This document shows, piece by piece, positions 8,875 through 16,489 of a stretch of DNA of 64,000 nucleotides. A model generated the notes under the pieces. It did no database searches, was not told where the DNA came from, and saw only the letters and a program-made list of their open reading frames with translations. Numbering within the stretch: position 1 is the first letter of the stretch; each line of letters starts with the position of its first letter. A program made the translations under genes and the position numbers. The stretch lies in the NCBI GenBank assembly GCA_900317505.1, contig ONHB01000004.1, positions 1 to 64,000 of the forward strand, read 5' to 3'. Origin of the DNA: an uncultured Lachnospiraceae bacterium. Lineage in GTDB: Bacteria; Bacillota; Clostridia; Lachnospirales; Lachnospiraceae.

Positions 8875-9618
8875 TCACGAACTCATCTTTAACCATATTG
8901 CAGAAATATTATCCTTTTCCTGTCTTTTCAAGTTATCCATTGCTAACTCTCTTAACCTCCTGCAGATTGAATTTTCATCTGTCATCTGCCGGATATCAAG
9001 ACATTCTTTCCACACATGCTTCTCATATTTTCTGTAAAATCCATCCGTACACAATAAAACTGCAGCCTGAAAAATATGTGGAAACAGTACCCGCCCCGTA
9101 ATATAATCCGGCTTATAATCCCGGTTCAGTCCGAGGCATTTCGTAAGCCTGTGATCCAATGCATGATCCTTTGTCCTGCAAAAAAAGAAAGTCTGTCCAG
9201 CCATCCTTTTTACAAAATAACCCCGGCTGTCACCAATATGCAGGATATAATACTCATTTCGGTATAAAATGCAGACCGATGCCGTTGTCCCAAGCCTCCC
9301 CTCCTTCTTTCGCATCAGGGAAAACAGATATTTGTTAATATCGTAAAAAGCTGCCGTTCCCTTGGTTCTGACCATTCTTTTCCTTCCGGCATAATCAAGC
9401 TCATGCTTTGTAAAAATTGGCAACAGCTCTCTGTCATACCAGGTATCCAGAAAACGAATGCACTCATACGACGCCCGTTCTCCGCACTCCTCGCCTCCCA
9501 TACCATCACAGACAACTGCCATAGTAAGCTCACCCGATGAAAGTCGGGTGCTTCGTACCAAAACAGCATCCTGATTAGTGGGACGTAGACCGGCCTCATA
9601 AACATAACCAAAAACCAT
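8875..9618 (-). CDS. PP2C-family serine/threonine phosphatase
   Basis: A 247-residue metal-dependent protein phosphatase. Motifs appear in order: RPTNQDA (residue 12), VCDGMGG (36-42) with the two metal-binding Asp-Gly residues, LGTTASV, HIGDSRGY, CTDGFY and EKDNISAIW. It has no membrane segment, so it is cytoplasmic. It is upstream of the membrane kinase and very likely removes the phosphates that enzyme adds, as PrpC does for PrkC. The pair lies far from the usual rsgA/prkC locus of Firmicutes, so this may be an additional, specialised pair. Its Shine-Dalgarno is AGGAAGG, 10 bases before the ATG. Confidence 0.93.
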   Translation of the reverse strand: MVFGYVYEAGLRPTNQDAVLVRSTRLSSGELTMAVVCDGMGGEECGERASYECIRFLDTWYDRELLPIFTKHELDYAGRKRMVRTKGTAAFYDINKYLFSLMRKKEGRLGTTASVCILYRNEYYILHIGDSRGYFVKRMAGQTFFFCRTKDHALDHRLTKCLGLNRDYKPDYITGRVLFPHIFQAAVLLCTDGFYRKYEKHVWKECLDIRQMTDENSICRRLRELAMDNLKRQEKDNISAIWLKMSS

Positions 9619-9665
9619 ATAAAATTTTCCTTCCTATGGAATATCACATCCAAAACGGATGATCT

Positions 9666-9726
9666 CAGTACAGAACGTACTGTTTCAAGATATTGTAATT
9701 GTATCTGCTTTTTTGCTAAAAATCAA
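9666..9726 (-). promoter_or_regulatory. promoter of PP2C-kinase operon with downstream palindrome
   Basis: TTGATT (9721-9726) and TACAAT (9698-9703) with a 17-base spacer on the minus strand form a good sigma-A promoter. About 10-25 bases downstream of the expected start is an inverted repeat CAGTAC/GTACTG (9666-9671 with 9677-9682, 5-base spacer) that could be an operator. Confidence 0.6.
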
Positions 9727-9831
9727 TATGTTTTTTTATGCATTTTTCACAGCATCATTTTATATTTCTTTTAACTTCTTTTTCTATTTGTTTTTCAATT
9801 CGTTTTTTCAATTTACTCTTCAAACCACAAT

Positions 9832-9861
9832 CTTCTTAATTAATTTACTTCTTAATTAATT
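9832..9861. repeat. short AT-rich tandem repeat
   Basis: The 14-base unit CTTCTTAATTAATT occurs at 9832-9845 and 9848-9861, a 16-base period. It lies between the PP2C promoter and the stem-loop; no function is assigned. Confidence 0.6.
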
Positions 9862-9871
9862 GTCACATCAT

Positions 9872-9949
9872 AAAAATTTCCACAAACCTCTGACTGAATG
9901 AACCAGAGCTCTCGTCACGCTCTATTCACCCGTCAGTGTCTGTGGAAAT
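9872..9949 (-). terminator. long stem-loop, probable terminator of the GH5-GH43 transcript or structured RNA
   Basis: A closing stem ATTTCCACA/TGTGGAAAT (9876-9884 with 9941-9949) encloses further pairing: CTGAC/GTCAG (9890-9894 with 9932-9936), TGAA/TTCA, and AGAGC/GCTCT (9905-9909 with 9919-9923). On the minus strand it is followed by TTTTTA, so it could end the GH5-GH43 transcript, but at 74 bases it is far longer than the other terminators in this window. Confidence 0.5.
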
Positions 9950-10031
9950 CATTTACTTCCAGTCTTTTATTCCTTTATCACCAATCTTTATCCATTTATC
10001 TTCTATGATTCATATTGGTCATTTATCATTT

Positions 10032-11663
10032 TTACTGCTCAAACTTCACTTCCAAAAAGTCAAAGTCCGCATAATGCTCATGCTTTACTCTATCGGCGCA
10101 GGTAATACCTACCATTGTACCGGTAAATTCGCCATACTTGCAGTATTCATCCGAAAACTTGGTCGTATCAAATACTTTTCCGATCGGAATAAAACGGATG
10201 CCATCGTAGCTATAGGAAAACCACGATTTACGCTCATCAATTTCCAGTCTCAGATAAATCGGCACATCATCAACCGGGATGCGGGAATTTAAAAACTCTG
10301 TTTTCTCACCGTTTTCCAGATGGATGATCGACAAAGCACTCTGTCCCAATGTCTCACTGTAGTACTTTCTCAAATTGATATAGTTCATATTGTCATAGTA
10401 CATGATCAGGCCGGCGCTATGCTGGTGCACCTCCGGTTTAAATTCCATTTTGGTTGTGATGCAGCCCTTTAAGGAAGTCATTTTTCTGGCTAAAATACTT
10501 ACTTTATTTAAAGAAGTCCTTGCTTCCTGTCCACGCAGACGCACATAGCCCTTTCTGGCTGTCACGCTTGCAAAGCGCGAAGGCATGATACGCGGTGCAT
10601 AATACTGTTTGCCAAGCTCCGGTTCGTCAAAATCATCGAAATCGGGAATCTGCGGCATTTTACATTCCGGCAGATTGCTTTCTTCCACATCCACCTTGGC
10701 AAGATTGCTGCCGTCTGCCATACGAAGCCAGCCATCCTCGGTCCATTTCATCTTCTGGATCGCGGTTTCTCTTCCCAATGTGCAACGAAGCTCCGGCACA
10801 AACGGTCTTGCACACAGATGAACCAGATAGGTCTCACCATTCTGTGTATCTACAAAGCTTCCGTGTCCTGACTTTTGCAGTACGGAATCCGGATTGTAAT
10901 ATCTTGTCTTTAAATGATCCCAGTCCTTGCGTTCATTGGAATATCCGGGGGTTGAAGTCACGATCGGATTCATCGGATCTTTTTCATACGGTCCCCAGAC
11001 GTTTTTACTGCGTCCCATCGTCACACAATGATTGTATCCGGTGCCGCCTTCTGCGCACATAATATAATAATAATCGCCATGATGATACAGATGCGGAGCC
11101 TCAATACAGCCTCTGTCCGTACCACCGTTCCAAATACGCTTGGGATAACCGATGATCTTCTTTTGCTCATCATCATATTCCACCATGCAGATGGCACCTG
11201 GCTTTTCATAGCCCTCTCTTGTTTCCCACTCCAGAGAAACAATATATTTTCTTCCATCATTGTCATGCAGAATAGATGCATCAAAGCCGGAGGAATGAAT
11301 ATAAACCGGTTCACTCCAGGGTCCCCTGATATCCTTTGCCTTGATTACAAAGTTGTCAACGTCAAAGTATCTGGCATTCATGGAATTCATAACACCGTAA
11401 ACAACATAAAACATATCTTCTGCTTCACAATAGGTAAGGCAGGGTGCCCAGACACCTTTTGCGGAAGGCAGCTTCTTCAAATCGACTTTTTCATCATCGG
11501 TCAACACATGTGTATATAATTCCCAGTTTTTTAAATCTCTGGAATGATACACCGGTATTCCCGGCATCCATTCAAAAGAGGAAACAGCAAGATAATAATC
11601 ATCGCCTTTGCGGCAAATACATGGATCCGGATTAAAGCCCGGCAAAATTGGATTGTGTATCAT
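10032..11663 (-). CDS. glycoside hydrolase family 43, probable beta-xylosidase/arabinofuranosidase
   Basis: A 543-residue enzyme without signal peptide, so it acts on oligosaccharides after uptake. The N-terminal five-bladed propeller starts with NPILPGFNPDP, where Asp13 would be the general base. Asp128 in FDASILHD would be the pKa modulator and Glu188 in CIEAPHLY the general acid. The C-terminal 190 residues form the beta-sandwich domain of the XynB-type GH43 group. The second ATG (11663) is preferred over that at 11669 because AAAGGAG lies 7 bases upstream and the protein then begins at the conserved NP motif. The start region overlaps the GH5 stop, so the two genes are co-translated. Confidence 0.9.
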   Translation of the reverse strand: MIHNPILPGFNPDPCICRKGDDYYLAVSSFEWMPGIPVYHSRDLKNWELYTHVLTDDEKVDLKKLPSAKGVWAPCLTYCEAEDMFYVVYGVMNSMNARYFDVDNFVIKAKDIRGPWSEPVYIHSSGFDASILHDNDGRKYIVSLEWETREGYEKPGAICMVEYDDEQKKIIGYPKRIWNGGTDRGCIEAPHLYHHGDYYYIMCAEGGTGYNHCVTMGRSKNVWGPYEKDPMNPIVTSTPGYSNERKDWDHLKTRYYNPDSVLQKSGHGSFVDTQNGETYLVHLCARPFVPELRCTLGRETAIQKMKWTEDGWLRMADGSNLAKVDVEESNLPECKMPQIPDFDDFDEPELGKQYYAPRIMPSRFASVTARKGYVRLRGQEARTSLNKVSILARKMTSLKGCITTKMEFKPEVHQHSAGLIMYYDNMNYINLRKYYSETLGQSALSIIHLENGEKTEFLNSRIPVDDVPIYLRLEIDERKSWFSYSYDGIRFIPIGKVFDTTKFSDEYCKYGEFTGTMVGITCADRVKHEHYADFDFLEVKFEQ

Positions 11664-11665
11664 AA

Positions 11666-12859
11666 TCATTCTCCTTTTTCGATCAGGATTTTCACATCCC
11701 AGTCCTTTAATGAAATCTTATCACCTTTTTGATAGCTACGGTCATTTGTCAGATCATTGATGGTATCTGTAAGCAGTTTATAACTCCAGTAAAAATATCC
11801 GGAACCACAGTTCCATGCATCCACCTGTGCTTTTGTAACAGCACGGTAGATCTCAGCTTTTTTCTCATCGCTGATCACGGCTGCACCTTCTCCGTCGATG
11901 CCGTTTAATACGCTCTGGCCAGCCTTGGTATCATGTCCGCATGCCAAAGAATTGAACAGGCACCACTCACCGCAGATAACCGGGAAATACTGCTGCATTT
12001 CAGCGATCTCTTTTGCAAAACGGTTTTTGATATAATCCAGATATCCGTCCACGGTCTGTTCGCATCCGTACATTTCAGCCATCATCAGATACTGGTGTGT
12101 ATCCAGTACTACGTGGTCATATTTATCTTCCTGCATGAAGTCCTTCCAGATATTGAGCTCAAAGCCATCATGGATCACAATGTATTTGTCCTCTGCAATA
12201 TGAGGATGGATACGGTCAAATGCATCCAGATAAAACTTGCGGATAAATTCATAGGAAATTGCTTTGCTTCCCTCTGCCATCTTGGCATCTGCTGCGGGAT
12301 AACGGCTCTGCATATCCATGGTTGCCCAGATTTTTTCCAATGCGGGCTCGTTTAATACTTCAATTCCCCAGAGACCTTTTCTCTTGCCGTATCTTTCTGC
12401 CAGACGTTCCAGAACGCTTAATTCAAATTCAACCTCTTCCGGGATCTGTGCCCATCTGCATACACCACAGATACCGCCATTGTCGGAACCGTTCTGCCCC
12501 ATGGGTGCTGTATGAAGATCAATTAAGATCTGTAAGCCATAACGCTCTGCCCAGTTAAAAGCTTTATCAAGCTCTTCAATACAACCGATAAACGGCTCTC
12601 TGTCTCCAAAAATAAAATAGGGAACCGGAATACGGACTGCATCAAATCCCCATGATTTGATTATCACGAAATCTCTTTCTGAGATATACTCACTTCTGTG
12701 GATCTTGATTCTTGCTTCATATACTTCCTTGGAAAGCTTTCTGGGAAGCCAGTATTCGTCTTCTGCATCTGTTCCATCAAACAATGCCGGGTTCATCCAT
12801 TTTTCAAGAACAAGCCAGTTTCCAAGATTGACACCTTTTACTTTAACATTTGCTTTCAT
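11666..12859 (-). CDS. glycoside hydrolase family 5 (exo-glucanase-like, cytoplasmic)
   Basis: A 397-residue TIM-barrel hydrolase. It opens with VKGVNLGNWLVLEKW, typical of the GH5 group that includes exo-beta-1,3-glucanases. The acid/base is Glu171 (VLNEP) and the nucleophile Glu298 (VICGEW), with conserved Arg in FDAVRIP and His in DTHQY. There is no signal peptide, so the substrate is imported. I start it at the ATG at 12859, which has AAAGGG 7 bases upstream; an ATG at 12943 would add 28 unlike residues. First gene of the GH5-GH43 operon, under a divergent AraC regulator. Exact substrate (glucan or xylan-derived) is open. Confidence 0.87.
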   Translation of the reverse strand: MKANVKVKGVNLGNWLVLEKWMNPALFDGTDAEDEYWLPRKLSKEVYEARIKIHRSEYISERDFVIIKSWGFDAVRIPVPYFIFGDREPFIGCIEELDKAFNWAERYGLQILIDLHTAPMGQNGSDNGGICGVCRWAQIPEEVEFELSVLERLAERYGKRKGLWGIEVLNEPALEKIWATMDMQSRYPAADAKMAEGSKAISYEFIRKFYLDAFDRIHPHIAEDKYIVIHDGFELNIWKDFMQEDKYDHVVLDTHQYLMMAEMYGCEQTVDGYLDYIKNRFAKEIAEMQQYFPVICGEWCLFNSLACGHDTKAGQSVLNGIDGEGAAVISDEKKAEIYRAVTKAQVDAWNCGSGYFYWSYKLLTDTINDLTNDRSYQKGDKISLKDWDVKILIEKGE

Positions 12860-12941
12860 GTATCTGCCCTTTCTTTTCATAATGTTTGTATTCTTAGTTT
12901 CTCTCGTTGGCCATTTCAGAGATATCTCATTTGATGTATTC

Positions 12942-12970
12942 ATTTTATCCGTTTTACGCCTTATTCTATA
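12942..12970 (-). promoter_or_regulatory. candidate GH5-GH43 promoter with weak -35
   Basis: TAAAAT (12942-12947) with TATAGA (12965-12970) at 17 bases on the minus strand. The -35 is poor, as expected for an activator-dependent promoter. The spacer holds the element CGTTTTACGC, and the -35 touches the first of two direct repeats. Confidence 0.4.
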
Positions 12971-13022
12971 TCACTTTTCTTATATCAATATCACATTTCT
13001 TATGTGTTTTTAGCGTAAAACG
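12950..13022. promoter_or_regulatory. operator-like repeats between the GH operon and its AraC regulator
   Basis: CGTTTTACGC at 12950-12959 and its exact reverse complement at 13013-13022 lie 63 bp apart centre to centre, six helical turns. Between them a 16-base direct repeat, ATATCACTTTTCTTAT (12968-12983) and ATATCACATTTCTTAT (12988-13003), has a 20-bp period, close to the spacing of AraC-family half-sites. Each CGTTTTACGC copy falls in the spacer of one of the two divergent promoters (the plus-strand one has TATACT at 13026-13031). Confidence 0.6.
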
Positions 13023-13077
13023 TGATATACTGATACTAATATCAAAAAAGAAGCACCAACTAACGAGGTAACCCATT

Positions 13078-14334
13078 ATGACCCACAATCCAATCACCAA
13101 TACAACTCTGCCTAACCATACGATCCGCAATATCCAAGCTTTGGCCGCCTATATTTCACACAGCTTACACACTGTTTTATACCAGATTGATCTGTCCGGC
13201 CATATCCTTGCTTCCTATTGTGATATCCCGGATTTTTCCGATACTTTTATCACAACGGCTCTCATTTCGGATTATGTAAACCAATGTGTTACAGACAAAA
13301 TTCCGTTATTTTTTTCATACAACGATATCTGCTATGCCTTAGTGTGCCCATCTTTGCAGGAATTTGGATTTCTGATCGGTCCCTTCCAGATATCCTCTCC
13401 GGTCAGACTATGCCATACAAATACCGGTTCCCAGTATGATTTTTCCGGTCTTTCTGACCAGATTCCGGTTGTAACCATCGAAAATATATCCGAAACTGTA
13501 TTGATGTTACACAATCTTTATTCTGATAATGTTCTGACCGGCAACGATATATCCCTGCACAATATGGCGCATCAGGATATGCATTTGGAGCTTCACAAGC
13601 GCTTCACCAATCTGGTATTTGAAAATCAGGAAAATACGATTCATCACAATCCCTACAGTCAGGAAGTTCGGGAACAGAAAAGTATTGAAGACGGTGACCT
13701 GGAGGCTCTCAAAAATGTCCTGGCCGAGGATTATTCGGGGCAGCTCGGTATTTTATCCAAGGATCCTGTAAGGAATATGAAAAACCTCGGCATCGTACTG
13801 GTCACGCTTGCAAGCAGATCCGCCATGCGCGGAGGTTTATCACCGGAAATTGCCTACTCTCTCAGCGACTCCTATATCCAGCAGATTGATGAAATGGATT
13901 CGGTGTCCAAATATTTTTTCTACGAAATGGAATATCATTATACCGCGCTGGTAAAAGAAGCCCGCGAACAGAGTGAAAAAGAAAAACAAAAAAATCCCCA
14001 CATTGAAAAATGCAAGGATTATATCTTTTCCCATTTACATGACAGGATCACGGTTGAGACATTGGCTTCCGAATTTGGCTACAATCCGGATTATTTGTCC
14101 CATCTTTTTAAAAAGTATGAAGGGATCGGCATTTCACAATATATCATCCGTGAAAAAATATCCCGTTCCCAAAATCTACTGATCTATACCAATTATACGT
14201 ATAGTGAGATTGCGACCTATCTTGGCTTTTCTTCCCAGAGTCACTTCTCCAAATATTTTAAAAAGTACACCGGTCAGACACCTCACCAGTTCCGGATCTC
14301 ACAACAGCCGGAAGATTTCTTTAAAAAAGGCTGA
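13078..14334 (+). CDS. AraC-family transcriptional regulator
   Basis: A 418-residue regulator. The C-terminal 100 residues (about 313-412) are the double helix-turn-helix of AraC/XylS proteins (VETLASEFGYNPDYLSHLF, then YSEIATYLGFSSQSHFSKYF). The N-terminal 200 residues are a separate sensor-like domain without a clear family signature, followed by a helical stretch. It is divergent from the GH5-GH43 operon across 218 bp rich in repeats, so it most likely activates or tunes that operon in response to the imported sugar and may control itself. The SD-like GAGG lies 9 bases before the ATG. Confidence 0.9.
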   Translation: MTHNPITNTTLPNHTIRNIQALAAYISHSLHTVLYQIDLSGHILASYCDIPDFSDTFITTALISDYVNQCVTDKIPLFFSYNDICYALVCPSLQEFGFLIGPFQISSPVRLCHTNTGSQYDFSGLSDQIPVVTIENISETVLMLHNLYSDNVLTGNDISLHNMAHQDMHLELHKRFTNLVFENQENTIHHNPYSQEVREQKSIEDGDLEALKNVLAEDYSGQLGILSKDPVRNMKNLGIVLVTLASRSAMRGGLSPEIAYSLSDSYIQQIDEMDSVSKYFFYEMEYHYTALVKEAREQSEKEKQKNPHIEKCKDYIFSHLHDRITVETLASEFGYNPDYLSHLFKKYEGIGISQYIIREKISRSQNLLIYTNYTYSEIATYLGFSSQSHFSKYFKKYTGQTPHQFRISQQPEDFFKKG

Positions 14335-14335
14335 C

Positions 14336-14378
14336 ATAAAAACACCCCGAAATCTGAATGATTCCGGGGTGTATCTTC
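14336..14378. terminator. bidirectional terminator between the AraC gene and tsf
   Basis: A 13-bp stem with one mismatch (14342-14354 with 14360-14372, loop TGAAT). On the minus strand it is followed by TTTTTATG and ends the rpsB-tsf transcript. On the plus strand it lies 7 bases after the AraC stop codon with a weaker T-rich tail. Confidence 0.8.
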
Positions 14379-14432
14379 ATTTACATGCAATGTTGTGAGT
14401 CGAATGTAAATACGATAAAACTATTTTAATGA

Positions 14433-15509
14433 TTAGCCAAGCTGAGCAGCAACTTCTGCAGCGAAGTCTTCGTTTTTCTTCTCCATACCTTCGCCTACTT
14501 CGAAACGAACGAATTTAGAGATTGCGAAGTCTTTGTTTACAGACTGTAAATATTTAGCTACAGACTGTTTGCCGTCTTCTGCTTTAACATATGTCTGATC
14601 AAGCAGGCAGATTTCTTTAAGCTGTTTAGAAACACGTCCTTCAACAAGACCATTGAAGATCTTATCTCCAGCAATTGCATCTTTGTCAGCTAATGCTAAC
14701 TCTGCTAACTGAGCAGCAGCTTCCTTGGAAAGGAAGTTGAATAAATACTGCATATTGGATTTCTTTTCTTCATAGATAGCAACATCTTCTGCTGACCATA
14801 CGCCATCTTTTGCTTTTTCAATCAGTTTGTTTAAGATCGGCTTCGGTAAAGATGCAGGATCATTTAATGCGCTGTCTACTGTGATCTCACGAAGTTTGGA
14901 AACTTCTTCTTCAGCCATATCAGCTCTGCTGATATACTGAGGATTCATAGCTGCGATCTGCATTGCGATATTAGCAAGAGCTTCTTTGGCAGCATCGTCG
15001 TTAGCACCTGTTCCGGCAGCTAATACACCGATTTTTCCGCCTGCATGAAGGTAAGATACAACGATATCTCCTTCAACTCTTTCAAATCTACGAATAGATA
15101 ATTTTTCTCCGATTGTAGCGGTTTTCTCAACTAACTCCTCTTTCAGACCAGCCTGATCTAAAAGTGTTTCGATATCTTCGCCATCTTTGCCACCTTTTAA
15201 GGAAGATGCAAGAGCTTTGTCAGCAACTGACTGTACAAATCCCTGGAAAACTTCATTTTTAGCAACGAAGTCTGTCTCAGAGTTGACTTCTACTACAACA
15301 CCTGCGCCATCTGTAATTGCTGCACGGCAGATCCCCTCTGCTGCAATTCTGCTGGCCTTTTTCTCCATTTTTGCAGCGCCGCTTTTTCTTAATACTTCAA
15401 CAGCTGCATCCATATCACCATCGGTCTCGGTAAGGGCTTTTTTACAATCCATCATACCTGCGCCGGTCATTTCTCTTAATTCTTTAACCATAGAAGCACT
15501 GATTGCCAT
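14433..15509 (-). CDS. tsf: translation elongation factor Ts
   Basis: Nucleotide exchange factor for EF-Tu. The N-terminal UBA-like domain ([19 protein letters not shown]) and the EF-Tu contact motif (TDFVAKN) are intact. At 358 residues it is longer than the roughly 295 of Bacillus. The extra part seems to lie in the second core subdomain (about residues 230-285, from DGVWSAEDV to the Ala/Leu-rich ADKDAIAGD). AGGAGG lies 8 bases before the ATG. It follows rpsB by 52 bases and the pair ends at the hairpin at 14342. pyrH and frr, which follow in Bacillus, are not present here. Confidence 0.97.
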   Translation of the reverse strand: MAISASMVKELREMTGAGMMDCKKALTETDGDMDAAVEVLRKSGAAKMEKKASRIAAEGICRAAITDGAGVVVEVNSETDFVAKNEVFQGFVQSVADKALASSLKGGKDGEDIETLLDQAGLKEELVEKTATIGEKLSIRRFERVEGDIVVSYLHAGGKIGVLAAGTGANDDAAKEALANIAMQIAAMNPQYISRADMAEEEVSKLREITVDSALNDPASLPKPILNKLIEKAKDGVWSAEDVAIYEEKKSNMQYLFNFLSKEAAAQLAELALADKDAIAGDKIFNGLVEGRVSKQLKEICLLDQTYVKAEDGKQSVAKYLQSVNKDFAISKFVRFEVGEGMEKKNEDFAAEVAAQLG

Positions 15510-15561
15510 GATTATGTCCTCCTGTCAATATAATTATGAAAACGTAAACGGTAACTTAATA

Positions 15562-16293
15562 TTAAGCTTCCTCTGTTGTATCTTCTTCTGCTGCTTCAAC
15601 ATCTGCTGCATCGCCCTGTTTTGCTTCGATAACAGCATCAGCCATTGTAGAAACGATTAATTTTACAGCACGGATAGCATCATCGTTACCAGGAATAACA
15701 AAGTCAAGTTCTTCCGGATCACAGTTTGTATCAGCCATACCGATTAAAGTAATTCCTAAAGCGTGAGCTTCCTGAACACAAATTCTTTCTTTCTTGGGAT
15801 CTACAACAAAGATGCAGTCAGGAATCTGAGTCATGTTCTTGATACCGCCGATGTTTTTCTCTAATTTATCCCATTCTTTCTGTAACTGAGCAACTTCCTT
15901 TTTGGGTAATGCTTCGAAAGTTCCGTCCTGAGCCATCTGCTCAATTGCATGCAGTCTTGCAATACGAGACTGGATTGTCTTGAAGTTGGTAAGCATACCG
16001 CCTAACCATCTTTCATTTACATAGAACATACCGCAACGTTCTGCTTCTGTCTTAACAGCGTCCTGAGCCTGTTTCTTTGTACCAACAAAAAGTACATTAC
16101 CGCCTGCAGCAACGATCTGGCTGATTGCCTGATATGCTTCATCAACTTTACCTACAGATGTCTGTAAGTCGATAATGTGGATACCATTACGCTCTGTGTA
16201 GATGTACGGAGCCATTTTAGGATTCCATCTTCTTGTCTGATGTCCGAAATGAACACCTGCTTCGAGTAACTGTTTCATTGAAATAACGCCCAT
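15562..16293 (-). CDS. rpsB: 30S ribosomal protein S2
   Basis: A 243-residue ribosomal protein with the S2 signatures [22 protein letters not shown] near the start (first 25 residues), [11 protein letters not shown] and the [21 protein letters not shown] region. Its C-terminal 20 residues are an acidic tail. The ATG at 16293 is chosen because GGAGGG lies 7 bases before it; an in-frame ATG at 16308 precedes that site. Its position right after the fla/che operon matches B. subtilis. It has its own promoter (16434-16462) and a structured leader. Confidence 0.98.
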   Translation of the reverse strand: MGVISMKQLLEAGVHFGHQTRRWNPKMAPYIYTERNGIHIIDLQTSVGKVDEAYQAISQIVAAGGNVLFVGTKKQAQDAVKTEAERCGMFYVNERWLGGMLTNFKTIQSRIARLHAIEQMAQDGTFEALPKKEVAQLQKEWDKLEKNIGGIKNMTQIPDCIFVVDPKKERICVQEAHALGITLIGMADTNCDPEELDFVIPGNDDAIRAVKLIVSTMADAVIEAKQGDAADVEAAEEDTTEEA

Positions 16294-16427
16294 TTTTATT
16301 CCCTCCATTTGGTTAATTTTCTTCCGCGTGCATCAACTCTCCTGCCACTTTGGCGTTAACAAAGCACCGGCATTCAATCCGCACACGTGTTTATTGGGCA
16401 GAATTGTCCCACCCATTTTTTCACAAC
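16294..16427 (-). ncRNA. structured rpsB mRNA leader, candidate autoregulatory element
   Basis: About 134 bases of leader precede rpsB. Paired segments: outer stem 16325-16331 with 16381-16387 (7 bp including a wobble), inner stems 16343-16346 with 16369-16372 (TGCC/GGCA) and 16348-16352 with 16360-16364 (CTTTG/CAAAG), separated by small bulges. Ribosomal protein leaders that bind their own product look like this, but I cannot match it to a named family. Confidence 0.4.
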
Positions 16428-16433
16428 AGATTG

Positions 16434-16462
16434 ATGATATCATAAAAAAAGAGCTTTTTCAA
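16434..16462 (-). promoter_or_regulatory. rpsB-tsf promoter embedded in the fla/che terminator
   Basis: TTGAAA (16457-16462) and TATCAT (16434-16439) with a 17-base spacer on the minus strand. The -35 hexamer is the loop and first bases of the 3' arm of the preceding terminator hairpin. Confidence 0.65.
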
Positions 16463-16471
16463 GCTCTTTTT
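16444..16471 (-). terminator. terminator of the fla/che operon
   Basis: A perfect stem AAAAAGAGCTT/AAGCTCTTTTT (16446-16456 with 16461-16471, loop TTTC) followed by a run of T on the minus strand, 18 bases after the stop codon of the last gene. This is the first strong terminator I find downstream of flgB. Confidence 0.85.
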
Positions 16472-16489
16472 CCAATTTCCTTATTTTCC

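Larger units (their letters stand above)
9727..10031. other. intergenic region between PP2C and GH43 genes
   Basis: No gene is visible. The part from 9727 to 9870 is very T-rich on the plus strand and holds the upstream side of the PP2C promoter plus a short tandem repeat at 9832-9861. From 9876 to 9949 there is a long stem-loop. From 9950 to 10031 I see only the 3' tail of the GH43 transcript. Confidence 0.6.
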
